A DNA stretch of 64,000 nt from Hydrogenovibrio halophilus DSM 15072 (GTDB lineage: Bacteria > Pseudomonadota > Gammaproteobacteria > Thiomicrospirales > Thiomicrospiraceae), in NCBI RefSeq assembly GCF_000384235.1, contig NZ_KB913033.1, positions 1,433,164-1,497,163 on the forward strand, read 5' to 3'. The position numbers and the translations under genes are program-made. Positions within the stretch are counted from its first letter, which is position 1. Every line of letters starts with the position of its first letter. The notes beneath the pieces are model-generated. The model did no database searches, was not told the origin of the DNA, and saw only the letters and a program-made list of their open reading frames with translations. This document shows, piece by piece, positions 1 to 7,416 of the stretch.

Positions 1-258
1 GGGCAGAAGTGGAAGTTGAATGTGAACGTGCTCAATACCATCATGACTCATCACAATCCCATTGACAGCATTCGAAACGAACAGGTCAGAACCCTGGTGG
101 CCATGATCAAAGTCGCCAATGTGGTTGTCAACGAAATCTCTTTTGGCAGTTTTATGGCGCAGGAAGCGAAAGACGAGCTGAAAGAGGGCCGGGAGGAACT
201 GATGCTTGATTCGGACCAGATCAATGATGTCCGCAATGCACTGGCCACCTTCGGTTGA
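1..258 (+). CDS. Hypothetical protein, 5' end probably outside the window
   Basis: The reading frame is open from the left edge to a TGA at 256-258. If translation starts inside the window, the first ATG is at 43 and gives 71 residues. No Shine-Dalgarno sequence precedes that ATG, so the gene may begin upstream. The product is soluble-looking, with alternating hydrophobic and acidic stretches and an Asp/Glu-rich C-terminal half, and has no signal peptide or membrane segment. I do not recognise the family. It converges on the small membrane-protein gene at 315-413, with a palindrome between them. Confidence 0.5.
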   Translation, partial: GQKWKLNVNVLNTIMTHHNPIDSIRNEQVRTLVAMIKVANVVVNEISFGSFMAQEAKDELKEGREELMLDSDQINDVRNALATFG

Positions 259-291
259 GCGGGGGGCTCGCAACCAGTCAGTCAGACGCGG

Positions 292-313
292 TTTTCACCA
301 GGCCTGGTGAAAA
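292..313. repeat. ACCAGGCCTGGT palindrome, copy 1 (core 297-308)
   Basis: The core plus matching TTTTC/GAAAA arms makes a perfect 22-bp palindrome. It lies between the stop codons of two convergent genes. There is no T-tract beyond the stem, so it is not a canonical terminator. Confidence 0.95.
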
Positions 314-314
314 G

Positions 315-413
315 TCAGTGTTTCGAGTCTTTGCGGTCGGTGTTTTTGAGTGCAATGAGCGCCAAGGTGCCAAAAAAGATGCCAGCGGCCAGAATAAGAA
401 AAATTTCACCCAT
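315..413 (-). CDS. Single-helix membrane microprotein (32 aa)
   Basis: A 33-codon frame on the minus strand. The start at 413 is chosen over the in-frame ATG at 419 because AAGGAG lies 8 bases before it. Residues 4-22 form one hydrophobic helix (FLILAAGIFFGTLALIAL), followed by a charged tail rich in Lys, Arg and Asp. It resembles in size and topology the microproteins at 1836-1931, 3349-3438, 5617-5688 and 7232-7327, each of which follows a two-helix membrane-protein gene. Here the partner is absent and the upstream minus-strand sequence is dispersed repeat. Function unknown. Confidence 0.5.
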   Translation of the reverse strand: MGEIFLILAAGIFFGTLALIALKNTDRKDSKH

Positions 414-431
414 GGTCATAACTCCTTATGT

Positions 432-661
432 CGTCATTCCTGCGAAAGCAGGAATCCTTCAAATTTTACCCAACCAACTTGAATTCAGGCAAAAATAACG
501 TAAAACAAAATAGAGGCAGCAAGGTAAGTTTGATTCTGCTCAGCTAAACCACCCATGTCATCCCGACCGAAGCGGAGGGATCTTTTCGACCCGGCGCTAC
601 CTTGAAAATACCCTTCGGCTTCGCTCAGGGAACCGTCATTTCTGCGAAAGCTGGAATCTCT
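432..661. repeat. Cluster of dispersed intergenic inverted repeats
   Basis: Three repeat units are visible. At 436-455, ATTCCTGC and GCAGGAAT flank GAAA, with a decayed copy at 634-660. At 555-587 is a unit beginning GTCATCCCGACCGAAGCGG. At 610-633 is one containing CCCTTCGGCTTCGCTCAGG. The same units recur at 1694-1812, 50341-50546 and 54765-54862. They resemble REP-type intergenic repeats. I see no gene in 420-759; short open frames there are translations of the repeats. Confidence 0.8.
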
Positions 662-747
662 CAATGAGAGTTTCAATGGATCAAAACGCATTCCCGCCCA
701 CTTCATGCTAAAATTCAGCAAATATTTACCCAGCATTTTTACTTTGA

Positions 748-1671
<924 letters not shown>

Positions 1672-1693
1672 AAAAGGCGTCAGTTAGCAAAGA

Positions 1694-1812
1694 AGCGTTG
1701 TCACCCTGAGCGAAGCCGAAGGGTCTTGATCAGAGTGGCAAAGTCATTCCCGCAAAAGCAAGAATCTCCCAACCCCCCACACGTCAATCCTGCGAAAGCA
1801 GGAATCTTTCAA
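1694..1812. repeat. Dispersed intergenic repeat cluster downstream of argB
   Basis: Contains an inverted copy of the CCTGAGCGAAGCCGAAGGGT unit (1699-1727), a decayed ATTCCCGC/GCAAGAAT unit (1743-1772) and a nearly intact AATCCTGCGAAAGCAGGAAT unit (1785-1804). They match units near 432-661, 50341-50546 and 54765-54862. Confidence 0.75.
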
Positions 1813-1835
1813 AGGATGGCAAAGGCTCAAACAGC

Positions 1836-1931
1836 CTAGTCCTGTGACAGTACCTCGATCATATAAAAGAGCAATACAGCCGTGGCAATGGCAAGGCCCC
1901 AAATAGCGATTTCTGCGAGAGTGACATCCAT
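1836..1931 (-). CDS. Single-helix membrane microprotein (31 aa), IS-adjacent start
   Basis: Thirty-two codons on the minus strand ending in TAG at 1836-1838. It encodes one hydrophobic helix (AIWGLAIATAVLLFYMI) preceded by MDVTLAE and ending EVLSQD. The IS3-family element is inserted exactly at its start codon: the terminal base of the IS plus the CCA target duplication rebuild an ATG. The upstream partner is the 42-aa gene at 3211-3339 on the far side of the IS. The insertion removes the native ribosome-binding site and promoter, so expression is doubtful. Function unknown; it belongs to the microprotein series of this region. Confidence 0.5.
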   Translation of the reverse strand: MDVTLAEIAIWGLAIATAVLLFYMIEVLSQD

Positions 1932-1994
1932 GTAATGGTCTAATAAAGTTGGAAGTTGTGATAGCCTTCCCAAACTGTTATTCAGGAGACCACA

Positions 1995-2321
1995 ATGTCA
2001 AAAACAGGATCTAAACGCAAAGGACGACTCAACATCAGTCCAAAACAAAAACTGGAATATGCCAAGCTCATGATCGAGGATGGTTATACCAACAAACAGA
2101 TCATGGAATTGTCCGGTGCCTGTGCCTCGGCGGTGACTCGCTGGAAACGACAATACCGTCAGGAGCTTAACGGCGAGATCCCTGAAGGCAAAACCGCGCT
2201 GACCGAAGAGCATCGACGCATTCAGGAGTTGGAACAGCAACTGGCTGACGCCAAGCGGGACAATGCCCTGTTAAAAAAGGCCACCGCCTTTTTCATTCGC
2301 GACAATCCAGCATTACAGTGA
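1995..2321 (+). CDS. IS3-family transposase OrfA
   Basis: 108 residues: an N-terminal helix-turn-helix (NKQIMELSGACASAVTRWKRQ, about residues 34-54) that binds the terminal repeats, then a leucine-zipper-like coiled coil (RRIQELEQQLADAKRDNALL, about 75-95) for multimerisation. A slippery A-AAA-AAG lies at about 2273-2279. The orfB frame is open from that point, so a -1 slip would give the OrfAB transposase fusion. Confidence 0.93.
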   Translation: MSKTGSKRKGRLNISPKQKLEYAKLMIEDGYTNKQIMELSGACASAVTRWKRQYRQELNGEIPEGKTALTEEHRRIQELEQQLADAKRDNALLKKATAFFIRDNPALQ

Positions 2322-3172
2322 TTGGGCAGATGAAAAAGGCAGACCCAAAACTGACCACTCACCAGCTGTGCAGGCTGTTTGACGTGGCGATCTCGACCTA
2401 CTATTACCAGATGCAAACGAAACCCGCCAACCGATCAGATCAAGAGGTCATCCAAGCGATGCACAGGCTTCATGAACAGACCCATGGCACCTATGGTCGC
2501 CGACGCATGAAAATCGCTCTGGCGCTGGACGGGATGCAGGTGGGGCACTTTAAAATCAGTCGGTTGATGAAAGAACAGGGACTGGTTGCCAAGGCACCTA
2601 AAAAGCCCCATTACTACCGCGGCGGCAATGCACACCCGACGACCGCCAACCTTTTAGACCGTCAATTTAATCCCGGCACCGTGAACACCCACTGGGTTGG
2701 TGACATCACCTACATTCGAACGCATCAAGGCTGGAGTTACCTGGCTACTGTGATGGATCTGGGCAGCAGAGAAGTTGTCGGTCACGCTCTGTCGACAACG
2801 CCAGATGCTCATCTGGCCAAACAGGCATTGACGGATGCCATTACCCGAATACAGCCTAATACCAGAAACCTGATGTTTCACTCAGATCAGGGCGTGCAAT
2901 ACAGCGCCACAATCTTTACCAATGCTTTGGCATGGCACGAAATTACCCCCAGCATGAGCCGACGGGGCAACTGTTGGGATAATGCCGTTCAGGAACGATT
3001 CTTTCGCAACCTGAAAACCGAGCGTTTAAACGATCTGAGTTTTATCAACCACCAATCTGTCGTGACGGCTGTTGAGCAATACATTCGATTTTACAACTAT
3101 CGCAGATTAAATTCCGCCATAGGTTACTTGACGCCAAACATGAAGCGGCAGGAAATGGCCAATGCGGCTTAG
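2318..3172 (+). CDS. IS3-family transposase OrfB, DDE integrase domain
   Basis: 284 residues in the -1 frame relative to orfA, probably made chiefly as an OrfAB fusion. An N-terminal HTH_21-type region (HGTYGRRRMKIAL) precedes an rve integrase core with the expected DDE triad: Asp in WVGDITYI, Asp in FHSDQGVQY and Glu in NAVQERFF. The C-terminal YNYRRLNSAIGYLTP motif is typical of the family. Catalyses IS excision and insertion. The frame is complete and undamaged. Confidence 0.95.
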   Translation: MIGQMKKADPKLTTHQLCRLFDVAISTYYYQMQTKPANRSDQEVIQAMHRLHEQTHGTYGRRRMKIALALDGMQVGHFKISRLMKEQGLVAKAPKKPHYYRGGNAHPTTANLLDRQFNPGTVNTHWVGDITYIRTHQGWSYLATVMDLGSREVVGHALSTTPDAHLAKQALTDAITRIQPNTRNLMFHSDQGVQYSATIFTNALAWHEITPSMSRRGNCWDNAVQERFFRNLKTERLNDLSFINHQSVVTAVEQYIRFYNYRRLNSAIGYLTPNMKRQEMANAA

Positions 3173-3210
3173 AACGCTTCCAAAAAAACTTGACCATTAC
3201 ACCATCTTTT

Positions 3211-3339
3211 TTAAGCCCCAAAAAACACGCGCCACAGTATAGCGGCTGTAAAGGCCACGTTAAAACCTAGCATCCAGCGAAGCAGGAAGTGTTCTTTTTT
3301 GACACGGGATGCATCGTGTCGCATTTCTTTCAGTGTCAC
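3211..3339 (-). CDS. Short membrane protein (42 aa), first gene of a disrupted pair
   Basis: GTG-start frame of 43 codons, TAA at 3211-3213. The N-terminal half is charged (LKEMRHDASRVKKEH) and is followed by one hydrophobic helix (LLRWMLGFNVAFTAAILWRVFF). The pattern resembles the N-terminal half of the 75-aa protein at 5390-5617 (LKEE...K..FL.LF..D.SV.AWL). It lies between the microprotein gene at 3349-3438 and, across the IS, the one at 1836-1931, suggesting one original minus-strand operon of alternating partners. An alternative start is the ATG at 3324. Function unknown. Confidence 0.45.
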   Translation of the reverse strand: MTLKEMRHDASRVKKEHFLLRWMLGFNVAFTAAILWRVFFGA

Positions 3340-3348
3340 AATGCCTGG

Positions 3349-3438
3349 CTAATCCTGTCCAACCTGATAAGCGCCGTAAGCCACAGCGGCCAGCACAGAA
3401 ATGAAAGCAATGGTGATGATAATGGTTGAAAATGTCAT
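3349..3438 (-). CDS. Single-helix membrane microprotein (29 aa)
   Basis: Thirty codons on the minus strand. Its ATG overlaps the TGA of the 82-aa gene in an ATGA junction (3435-3438), indicating translational coupling. It encodes MTFST, one long hydrophobic helix (IIITIAFISVLAAVAYGAY) and the tail QVGQD. The same overlap and size relationship is seen at 5615-5619 and 7232-7235. No catalytic motif. Function unknown. Confidence 0.6.
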   Translation of the reverse strand: MTFSTIIITIAFISVLAAVAYGAYQVGQD

Positions 3439-3683
3439 TCTGAATCCTTTGAGTCAATGTTCCTTAATGACTGTATTTTCTTGTGCATGGTTTTTGCCAG
3501 AAACGCAAAAATGATCGAAAATAAAACCAATCCAATTGCACCCAGTGCTTGAAGGTAAACAGCAGAGTCATTTAAATACAGCTTTGCAACGCCTGCACCA
3601 ATTGTGATTAAAAACGCCACCACAAAACCAAGGTAGGTTTTGATGGCACCGATTTTTTCTTTGATTTCATCAATTTTTGCCAT
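3435..3683 (-). CDS. Two-helix membrane protein (82 aa), partner of microprotein
   Basis: Starts MAKIDEIKEKIGAIK, an amphipathic charged N-terminus of about 15 residues. Two transmembrane helices follow (about residues 16-34 and 45-64), then a basic tail (KTMHKKIQSLRN). It has the same architecture as the 75-aa protein at 5390-5617 and the truncated remnant at 7068-7235, and each of these overlaps a downstream microprotein gene. I know of no assigned function. The conserved pair layout suggests a small membrane complex, holin-like unit or toxin-like module; this is inference. Confidence 0.65.
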   Translation of the reverse strand: MAKIDEIKEKIGAIKTYLGFVVAFLITIGAGVAKLYLNDSAVYLQALGAIGLVLFSIIFAFLAKTMHKKIQSLRNIDSKDSE

Positions 3684-3713
3684 AGCCCAATCTTAAGCCA
3701 ACCATGTTGGTAA

Positions 3714-3842
3714 CGCAAATGGCAAAAACTGCCAGGCCGCACACATGATCGATGGCCGGGTCGAACACGCCGTCATGCTGGAAGTCTTTACCGATGAGGG
3801 CGATATGTGCCGTTGTGAGCACCCTAATCACGGCCTGAATCA
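3714..3842 (+). pseudogene. Degenerate duplicate of the argB 3' end
   Basis: A stretch of about 120 bp in the same orientation as argB closely matches argB 1565-1672. The best segment runs from CGATGGCCGGGTCGAACACG to TCTTTACCGATGAGGG, with scattered substitutions and small indels, and similarity continues weakly to the argB stop (TCACGGCCTGA). The duplication brackets the small membrane-protein genes and the IS, as expected for an insertion that used the argB 3' end as target, or for a tandem duplication. Confidence 0.8.
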
Positions 3843-3850
3843 AAAGCGAG

Positions 3851-3868
3851 TGTTGCATTTTTGCAACA
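3851..3868. promoter_or_regulatory. Inverted repeat upstream of the porin gene
   Basis: TGTTGCA and TGCAACA flank a short T-rich spacer about 130 bp before the porin start. It could be an operator or the base of a stem-loop; no regulator is identified. Confidence 0.35.
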
Positions 3869-3995
3869 CAATAAATTTTTGTGCTTTTTTTCAGTAAAAG
3901 GCTTGCGCCGGTTTTTCAAAGTAAATATAGTTGCTCTCAAGTTCACGCAGGTGAACGTTTCATCACAACAACGTTTTAATAAAAGGAACGACTAC

Positions 3996-5120
3996 ATGAA
4001 AAAGAATATCGTAGCTCTAGCCGTAGCTTCTGCTATCGCAGCGCCAGTCGCCATGGCCGATGCGCCGACTGTATATGGTCAGGTAAACCAGGCTTTGGAA
4101 TTTAAAGACACCAAAGATTTTGATGGAAAAACAATTGACAAATCATCAGGTCAGCAAGTGAATAACATCGCTTCACGTCTGGGCGTAAAAGGGTCTTCTG
4201 ATCTGGGCAACGGCATGAAAGCGGTTTACAAGGTTGAATTCTCTCTGGGTATGAACGGCAACGGCGTTGGCGATCGTAACCAGTACGTTGGTCTGGCCGG
4301 TGGTTTCGGTACGGTCCTGATGGGTCGTCACGACACCCCTTTCAAAATGGCACAACCTAAAGACTTGTTTAACGACGGTACAGCGGACTTTGGTAAACTT
4401 GCCGGTGGTCTTGGTGCGTTTGGTAAAGGTGGTGAAAACCGTATCAACAACGTTCTGGCATACGTATCTCCATCGTTTGGTGGTGTGAAGTTTGTAGCTG
4501 CATTGTCACCTCAAGAGCAAGATCCTAGCGATTACGACAATGGCGAAGGTTTTAATGGCGAAGATGCGACTGAAAAGTCTAGCTTGACTGACATCTACTC
4601 CATTGCTGCTATGTATGGTTCAAAGAAAGAAGGTTTATTCCTGTCAGCCGCGATGGATAAAGCTTCTTCTCAGTACGTAACTAAGCGTTATACTGACGAC
4701 GATGCTGATGTCACGCACATCCGTTTGGCCGCTCAGTACGCAATGGGTGGACTGGTTGCTAATGCCATGTACCAAGACTTTTCTGGTGATGGCTTGGAGT
4801 TGAACGATGTTTCCTCTGGTGGAAATGACGGGATCACAACTTCTGACCAAAACGGTTCTGTATGGACTGTGGGTGCTGGCTACAAAATCGGAAAATTCAT
4901 GCCAAAAGCTGTTGTTGCAATGGTTGATCGTTCAGAAGAAGATGCCGCTGGCAACGACTATGAAGATTCCACAAACTACGCTGTTGGTGTGAACTACTCA
5001 CTAGGCAAGAAAACCACCGCTTATGTTGATTACTCTATGATCGAGCATAAGGGTGACGTATCCGATAAGAGTGATGCTGAAGAAACAGTATGGTCTGTTG
5101 GTCTGCTGCACAAGTTCTAA
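3996..5120 (+). CDS. General outer-membrane porin (Gram-negative porin family)
   Basis: 374-residue trimeric beta-barrel porin for passive diffusion of small hydrophilic solutes. The start at 3996 is chosen because AAAAGGAACG precedes it and it gives a classic signal peptide: MKKNIVALAVASAIAAPVAMA, with cleavage before DAPTVYGQ. Porin_4-type features include the first strand VYGQVNQALEF, the SRLGVKGSSDLGNGMKAVYK motif, alternating beta strands, acidic loops and a terminal aromatic (LLHKF). The long open upstream extension (from 3861) lacks a ribosome-binding site and a signal peptide. A strong terminator follows at 5158. Confidence 0.93.
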   Translation: MKKNIVALAVASAIAAPVAMADAPTVYGQVNQALEFKDTKDFDGKTIDKSSGQQVNNIASRLGVKGSSDLGNGMKAVYKVEFSLGMNGNGVGDRNQYVGLAGGFGTVLMGRHDTPFKMAQPKDLFNDGTADFGKLAGGLGAFGKGGENRINNVLAYVSPSFGGVKFVAALSPQEQDPSDYDNGEGFNGEDATEKSSLTDIYSIAAMYGSKKEGLFLSAAMDKASSQYVTKRYTDDDADVTHIRLAAQYAMGGLVANAMYQDFSGDGLELNDVSSGGNDGITTSDQNGSVWTVGAGYKIGKFMPKAVVAMVDRSEEDAAGNDYEDSTNYAVGVNYSLGKKTTAYVDYSMIEHKGDVSDKSDAEETVWSVGLLHKF

Positions 5121-5133
5121 TCAATCGCGAGCC

Positions 5134-5234
5134 TAAGCTCGCAAGTTGATAGACTTGAACCCCGGTTGGCTTTGGCCTACCGGGGTTTTTTATTGTCTGA
5201 ACCCTGCCAAAATCACCAGGCCTGGTAAATTTTG
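5134..5234 (+). repeat. Terminator-palindrome repeat, copy A
   Basis: About 100 bp comprising TAAGCTCGCAAGTTGAT, a GC-rich terminator hairpin, TTTTTTATTGTCTGAAC and the ACCAGGCCTGGT palindrome (core 5215-5226). Near-identical copies lie at 5746-5845 and 7417-7517. It follows the porin stop; an extra GCGAGC/GCTCGC hairpin sits at 5127-5142. Confidence 0.9.
5158..5192 (+). terminator. Rho-independent terminator of the porin gene
   Basis: AACCCCGGT pairs with ACCGGGGTT around a TGGC/GCC inner stem, followed by TTTTTTATT. Hairpin and T-tract are both clear. Confidence 0.92.
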
Positions 5235-5389
5235 TTATGATTGATGTCGGAACCAAAGCTTCAAGGAAGAGCGGAAAAAGGGCCCCATGTTTTTTTGCCG
5301 GTTTCTTTTTTATTGTCAGAATGTATTAGAATGCGGTTTGTTGGCTTTTGATGAAGATGTGTTACAGTCAAAATCAAAAAGGGTAAAAA

Positions 5390-5617
5390 ATGAGTCAACT
5401 GGATGAATTGAAAGAAGAAGTTTCTTGGTATAAAGCGATCTTTTTAGCCTTGTTTGCGGCGGATGCGTCTGTTATTGCTTGGCTTTTCAACCGGTTTGAA
5501 GATGCATCTGACGCACAACTGTGGATGGCAACCTTTGCAATCGCGACGCTCTCTTTGATGTTGATTTTTATTCACATCAAGGCCTTCAAACGAATTAAAA
5601 AAATGGAGAGTTTATAA
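5390..5617 (+). CDS. Two-helix membrane protein (75 aa), partner of microprotein
   Basis: Starts MSQLDELKEEVSWYKA. The charged amphipathic N-terminus (about 14 residues) is followed by two hydrophobic helices (about residues 15-33 and 43-61) and a basic tail (KAFKRIKKMESL). AAAGGG lies 6 bases before the ATG. The TAA stop overlaps the ATG of the next microprotein gene (TAATG). It resembles the protein at 3435-3683 in layout. The module lies between terminator-repeat copies A and B, like a cassette. Function unknown. Confidence 0.7.
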   Translation: MSQLDELKEEVSWYKAIFLALFAADASVIAWLFNRFEDASDAQLWMATFAIATLSLMLIFIHIKAFKRIKKMESL

Positions 5618-5688
5618 TGGAGTTTATGATTATTGGTGGCCTCGTTTTCCTGGCAGCCATGGCGTTCATAGTATGGTATTCGGCTTGA
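5617..5688 (+). CDS. Single-helix membrane microprotein (23 aa)
   Basis: Twenty-four codons overlapping the upstream gene by one base (TAATG), with GGAGAG nine bases before the start. It encodes MEFM plus one helix (IIGGLVFLAAMAFIVWY) ending SA. Position and topology match the microproteins at 3349-3438 and 7232-7327. Function unknown. Confidence 0.55.
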   Translation: MEFMIIGGLVFLAAMAFIVWYSA

Positions 5689-5745
5689 ATTAGAGTCGAA
5701 AACAGGTTTTTTTATAGGTTTATTGCACCTGAGCTCAGTTGAGTT

Positions 5746-5845
5746 TAAGCTCGCAAGTTGATCAGACTGAAACCCCGATTGGCTTTGGCTTTTCGGGGGT
5801 TTTTATTGTTTGAACCATGCCGAAATTATCAGGCTTGGTGATTTT
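5746..5845 (+). repeat. Terminator-palindrome repeat, copy B
   Basis: Same order as copy A. The hairpin (5770-5806, CCCCGA/TCGGGG plus T-tract) is still terminator-like, but the palindrome has decayed to ATCAGGCTTGGT. It separates the membrane-protein pair from the toxin-antitoxin module. Confidence 0.85.
5770..5806 (+). terminator. Rho-independent terminator in repeat copy B
   Basis: ACCCCGATTGGC...TCGGGGG hairpin with a T5 tract; it probably ends the 5390-5688 transcript. Confidence 0.8.
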
Positions 5846-5897
5846 AAGGTTTGTTTTGTGCTAGAATGCTTTTAAAAGTACTCTTAAGGATGCGATT

Positions 5898-6152
5898 ATG
5901 ATTGTGAATGCCAACGATGTGAAGACCAAAGGCGTGTCATTTCTTGGGAAGATGTTGCAAAAAGCGGATGAGCTTGTGATCAATGTCCGTGGCAAAAACA
6001 AGTATGTGGTGTTGGACATTGAGCGTTATCAGGCCTTTCGTCAGAACGAATTGGACTTGGCCTATCTGCAGGCCATGCAGGATAAACAGGCTGGAAACTA
6101 CAAAGTTCAAACCGCGGAAGATCACATCAAAGAGTTGATGGATGAGTTATAA
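5898..6152 (+). CDS. Phd/YefM-family antitoxin
   Basis: 84 residues. The N-terminus (MIVNANDVKTKGVSFLGKML, then ELVINVRGKNKYVVLDIERYQ) is the Phd/YefM DNA-binding fold, which in the family dimerises on the operon promoter. The acidic C-terminus (AEDHIKELMDEL) would wrap the toxin. AAGGA lies nine bases before the ATG. The toxin gene overlaps its end by 11 bases, indicating coupled expression and likely autorepression by the complex. Confidence 0.88.
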   Translation: MIVNANDVKTKGVSFLGKMLQKADELVINVRGKNKYVVLDIERYQAFRQNELDLAYLQAMQDKQAGNYKVQTAEDHIKELMDEL

Positions 6153-6417
6153 AATCATTCGAACGGATGCCTATTTCAAACGACTCAAAAAATTTATCAG
6201 GAAGCACCCAGATGTCCTTGAGCGTTATACCAAAACCATGAAGTTGATGGCGCTTGATCCCTACCATCCATCTTTGCGACTGCACAAGCTGCAGGGGCGC
6301 ATGAACACATATCACAGTGTTTCGATTAACATGAAGTACCGCGTTGTGATTGATCTGTTGATCACCGAGCGTGAAATCATGCCCATAGACATTGGCGCTC
6401 ACGACGAGGTTTACTGA
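6142..6417 (+). CDS. RelE/ParE-superfamily toxin (YafQ-like)
   Basis: 91 residues with the compact RelE/ParE fold: SYKIIRTDAYFKRLKKFIRKHPDV at the N-terminus, a central LRLHKLQGRMNTYHSVSINMKYRVVID and a C-terminal IGAHDEVY. The HxL.G...-YR pattern is characteristic of the plasmid-stabilisation toxins, most of which cleave ribosome-bound mRNA. The gene is complete. Partner of the upstream Phd/YefM antitoxin; specific target unknown. Confidence 0.85.
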   Translation: MSYKIIRTDAYFKRLKKFIRKHPDVLERYTKTMKLMALDPYHPSLRLHKLQGRMNTYHSVSINMKYRVVIDLLITEREIMPIDIGAHDEVY

Positions 6418-6533
6418 AATTTTTGTTTTCCCTGCCCCCTGGTTGGGAAAAGGACACCCATCTTTTTTTCTGCGATGTTTCCATAACGGCGATTATGTGA
6501 AATGGAACGGCAAGAACCAGATGTTGGTTCGTC

Positions 6534-6561
6534 TTGTTTTTTCCTGTAAAATAAATACAAT
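6534..6561 (+). promoter_or_regulatory. Candidate sigma-70 promoter of brnTA
   Basis: TTGTTT at 6534-6539, a 16-bp spacer and TACAAT at 6556-6561. The -10 ends only six bases before the brnT ATG, so a transcript from it would be leaderless or nearly so. Confidence 0.4.
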
Positions 6562-6567
6562 GTAAAT

Positions 6568-6855
6568 ATGGTTATTTTTGAATGGGATGAGTCTAAGTCT
6601 GACGCCAACATGAAAAAACATTCAGTCTCGTTTGAAGAAGCAAAAACAGTGTTTTACGATGAATTTGCGACTTTGTTTGAGGATGAATACGCAAAAGGCG
6701 AAGAACGTTTTATCTTACTTGGTAAAAGCAATTTATCCAGGTTGTTGGTGGTTGTACATTGTGAGCGCGGGCCAGATTCAGATGTTTTACGTATCATATC
6801 AGCAAGAAAGGCTACGCCAAATGAGCAAAGGTATTACAGGAGAAATCTGAAATGA
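6568..6855 (+). CDS. brnT: BrnT-family ribonuclease toxin
   Basis: 95 residues. The BrnT signature is clear: FEWDESKSDANMKKHSVSFEEA at the N-terminus, the DEYAKGEERFILLG strand pair and the C-terminal RIISARKATPNEQRYY. In the family it is a ribosome-independent RNase with a RelE-like fold, inhibited by BrnA. The start fits the family N-terminus although no ribosome-binding site precedes it. It overlaps brnA by four bases. Intact. Confidence 0.92.
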   Translation: MVIFEWDESKSDANMKKHSVSFEEAKTVFYDEFATLFEDEYAKGEERFILLGKSNLSRLLVVVHCERGPDSDVLRIISARKATPNEQRYYRRNLK

Positions 6856-7067
6856 AACAGGAATATGATTTTTCAAAGATGAAAGCCACTCCCAACCCTT
6901 ATGTATCAAAACTGAAAAAACCGGTGACGATCCGATTAGGGGAGGATGTGATTGCTTATTTTAAGCAGATGGCCGATGACTCAGGTATTCCTTATCAGAG
7001 CTTAATCAATCTTTATCTTAAAGATTGTGTTAATTCACATCGAAAGCTGGATGTGCAATGGCATTAA
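6852..7067 (+). CDS. brnA: BrnA-family antitoxin
   Basis: 71 residues. The C-terminal half holds the ribbon-helix-helix (KKPVTIRLGEDVIAYFKQMADDSGIPYQSLINLYL), which in BrnA binds the operon promoter; the N-terminal part (YDFSKMKATPNPY) would contact BrnT. AGGAGAAATCTGAA precedes the ATG, which overlaps the brnT stop. The sequence immediately after its TAA continues in the same frame into a fragment of an unrelated membrane-protein gene, marking a recombination junction. Confidence 0.9.
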   Translation: MKQEYDFSKMKATPNPYVSKLKKPVTIRLGEDVIAYFKQMADDSGIPYQSLINLYLKDCVNSHRKLDVQWH

Positions 7068-7235
7068 CAGGTAAAAAGTGTGTTAGTTGCCATTGCTCAA
7101 TTTGGTTACTTTGGCTACAAATCTTTGGAATCACCAAACCATGCCGTTTTCTATGCCTCTGGCATTGTTTTCCTGCTTTTGTCAGCAATTGGAGCGTTAA
7201 TTTTAGGTTTGGTCAAAGAAGGAGATGAAACATGA
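7068..7235 (+). pseudogene. N-terminally truncated two-helix membrane protein
   Basis: An open frame directly after the brnA stop encodes a partial first helix (VLVAIAQFGYFGYKS), the loop LESPNHA and a second helix (VFYASGIVFLLLSAIGALILGL), ending VKEGDET. This matches the C-terminal two-thirds of the architecture at 3435-3683 and 5390-5617. The charged N-terminus and start are missing, apparently replaced by brnTA. It still overlaps the next microprotein by ATGA. Confidence 0.7.
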
Positions 7236-7327
7236 ATTCAATGGACATTACTGTGTTAGCCGTTAGTATCGCAGTTGGGGTATTGGCGCTTGCATTCTAT
7301 TTTTTGGCCAAAAAACACCGGCACTGA
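7232..7327 (+). CDS. Single-helix membrane microprotein (31 aa)
   Basis: Thirty-two codons starting in the ATGA overlap with the truncated partner; GGAGATG lies seven bases upstream. It encodes MNSMDIT, one helix (VLAVSIAVGVLALAFYFLA) and a basic tail (KKHRH). Same family layout as the other microproteins here. With its partner truncated it may be an orphan. Confidence 0.55.
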   Translation: MNSMDITVLAVSIAVGVLALAFYFLAKKHRH

Positions 7328-7416
7328 TTCACCTGACGTTTGTGAACAGGAAAAGTGCTTTTTGCTCTTTATTTTCGCAAGCGTCCTCAGCTTGCATATT
7401 TTGCGATTTTAACTCA

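Larger units (their letters stand above)
1931..3201 (+). mobile_element. IS3-family insertion sequence, complete (1271 bp)
   Basis: Terminal inverted repeats begin TGTAATGGTC at 1931 and end GACCATTACA at 3201, with further partial matching inward (both arms continue to TTGGAAG). A 3-bp target duplication, CCA, lies at 1928-1930 and 3202-3204, typical for IS3. It carries orfA (1995-2321) and orfB (2318-3172) in the -1 relationship used for programmed frameshifting. Both frames look intact, so the element may be active. It sits inside a minus-strand series of small membrane-protein genes. Confidence 0.95.

Noticed and set aside
485-736. Minus-strand frame of 83 codons between argB and the first microprotein
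   Set aside because: It translates dispersed repeat units (SFRRNDGS..., RSLRFGRDDM...), a common artefact in genomes with such repeats.
3861-3995. N-terminal extension of the porin by 45 residues
   Set aside because: It would bury the signal peptide; the ATG at 3996 has a ribosome-binding site and a perfect signal sequence.
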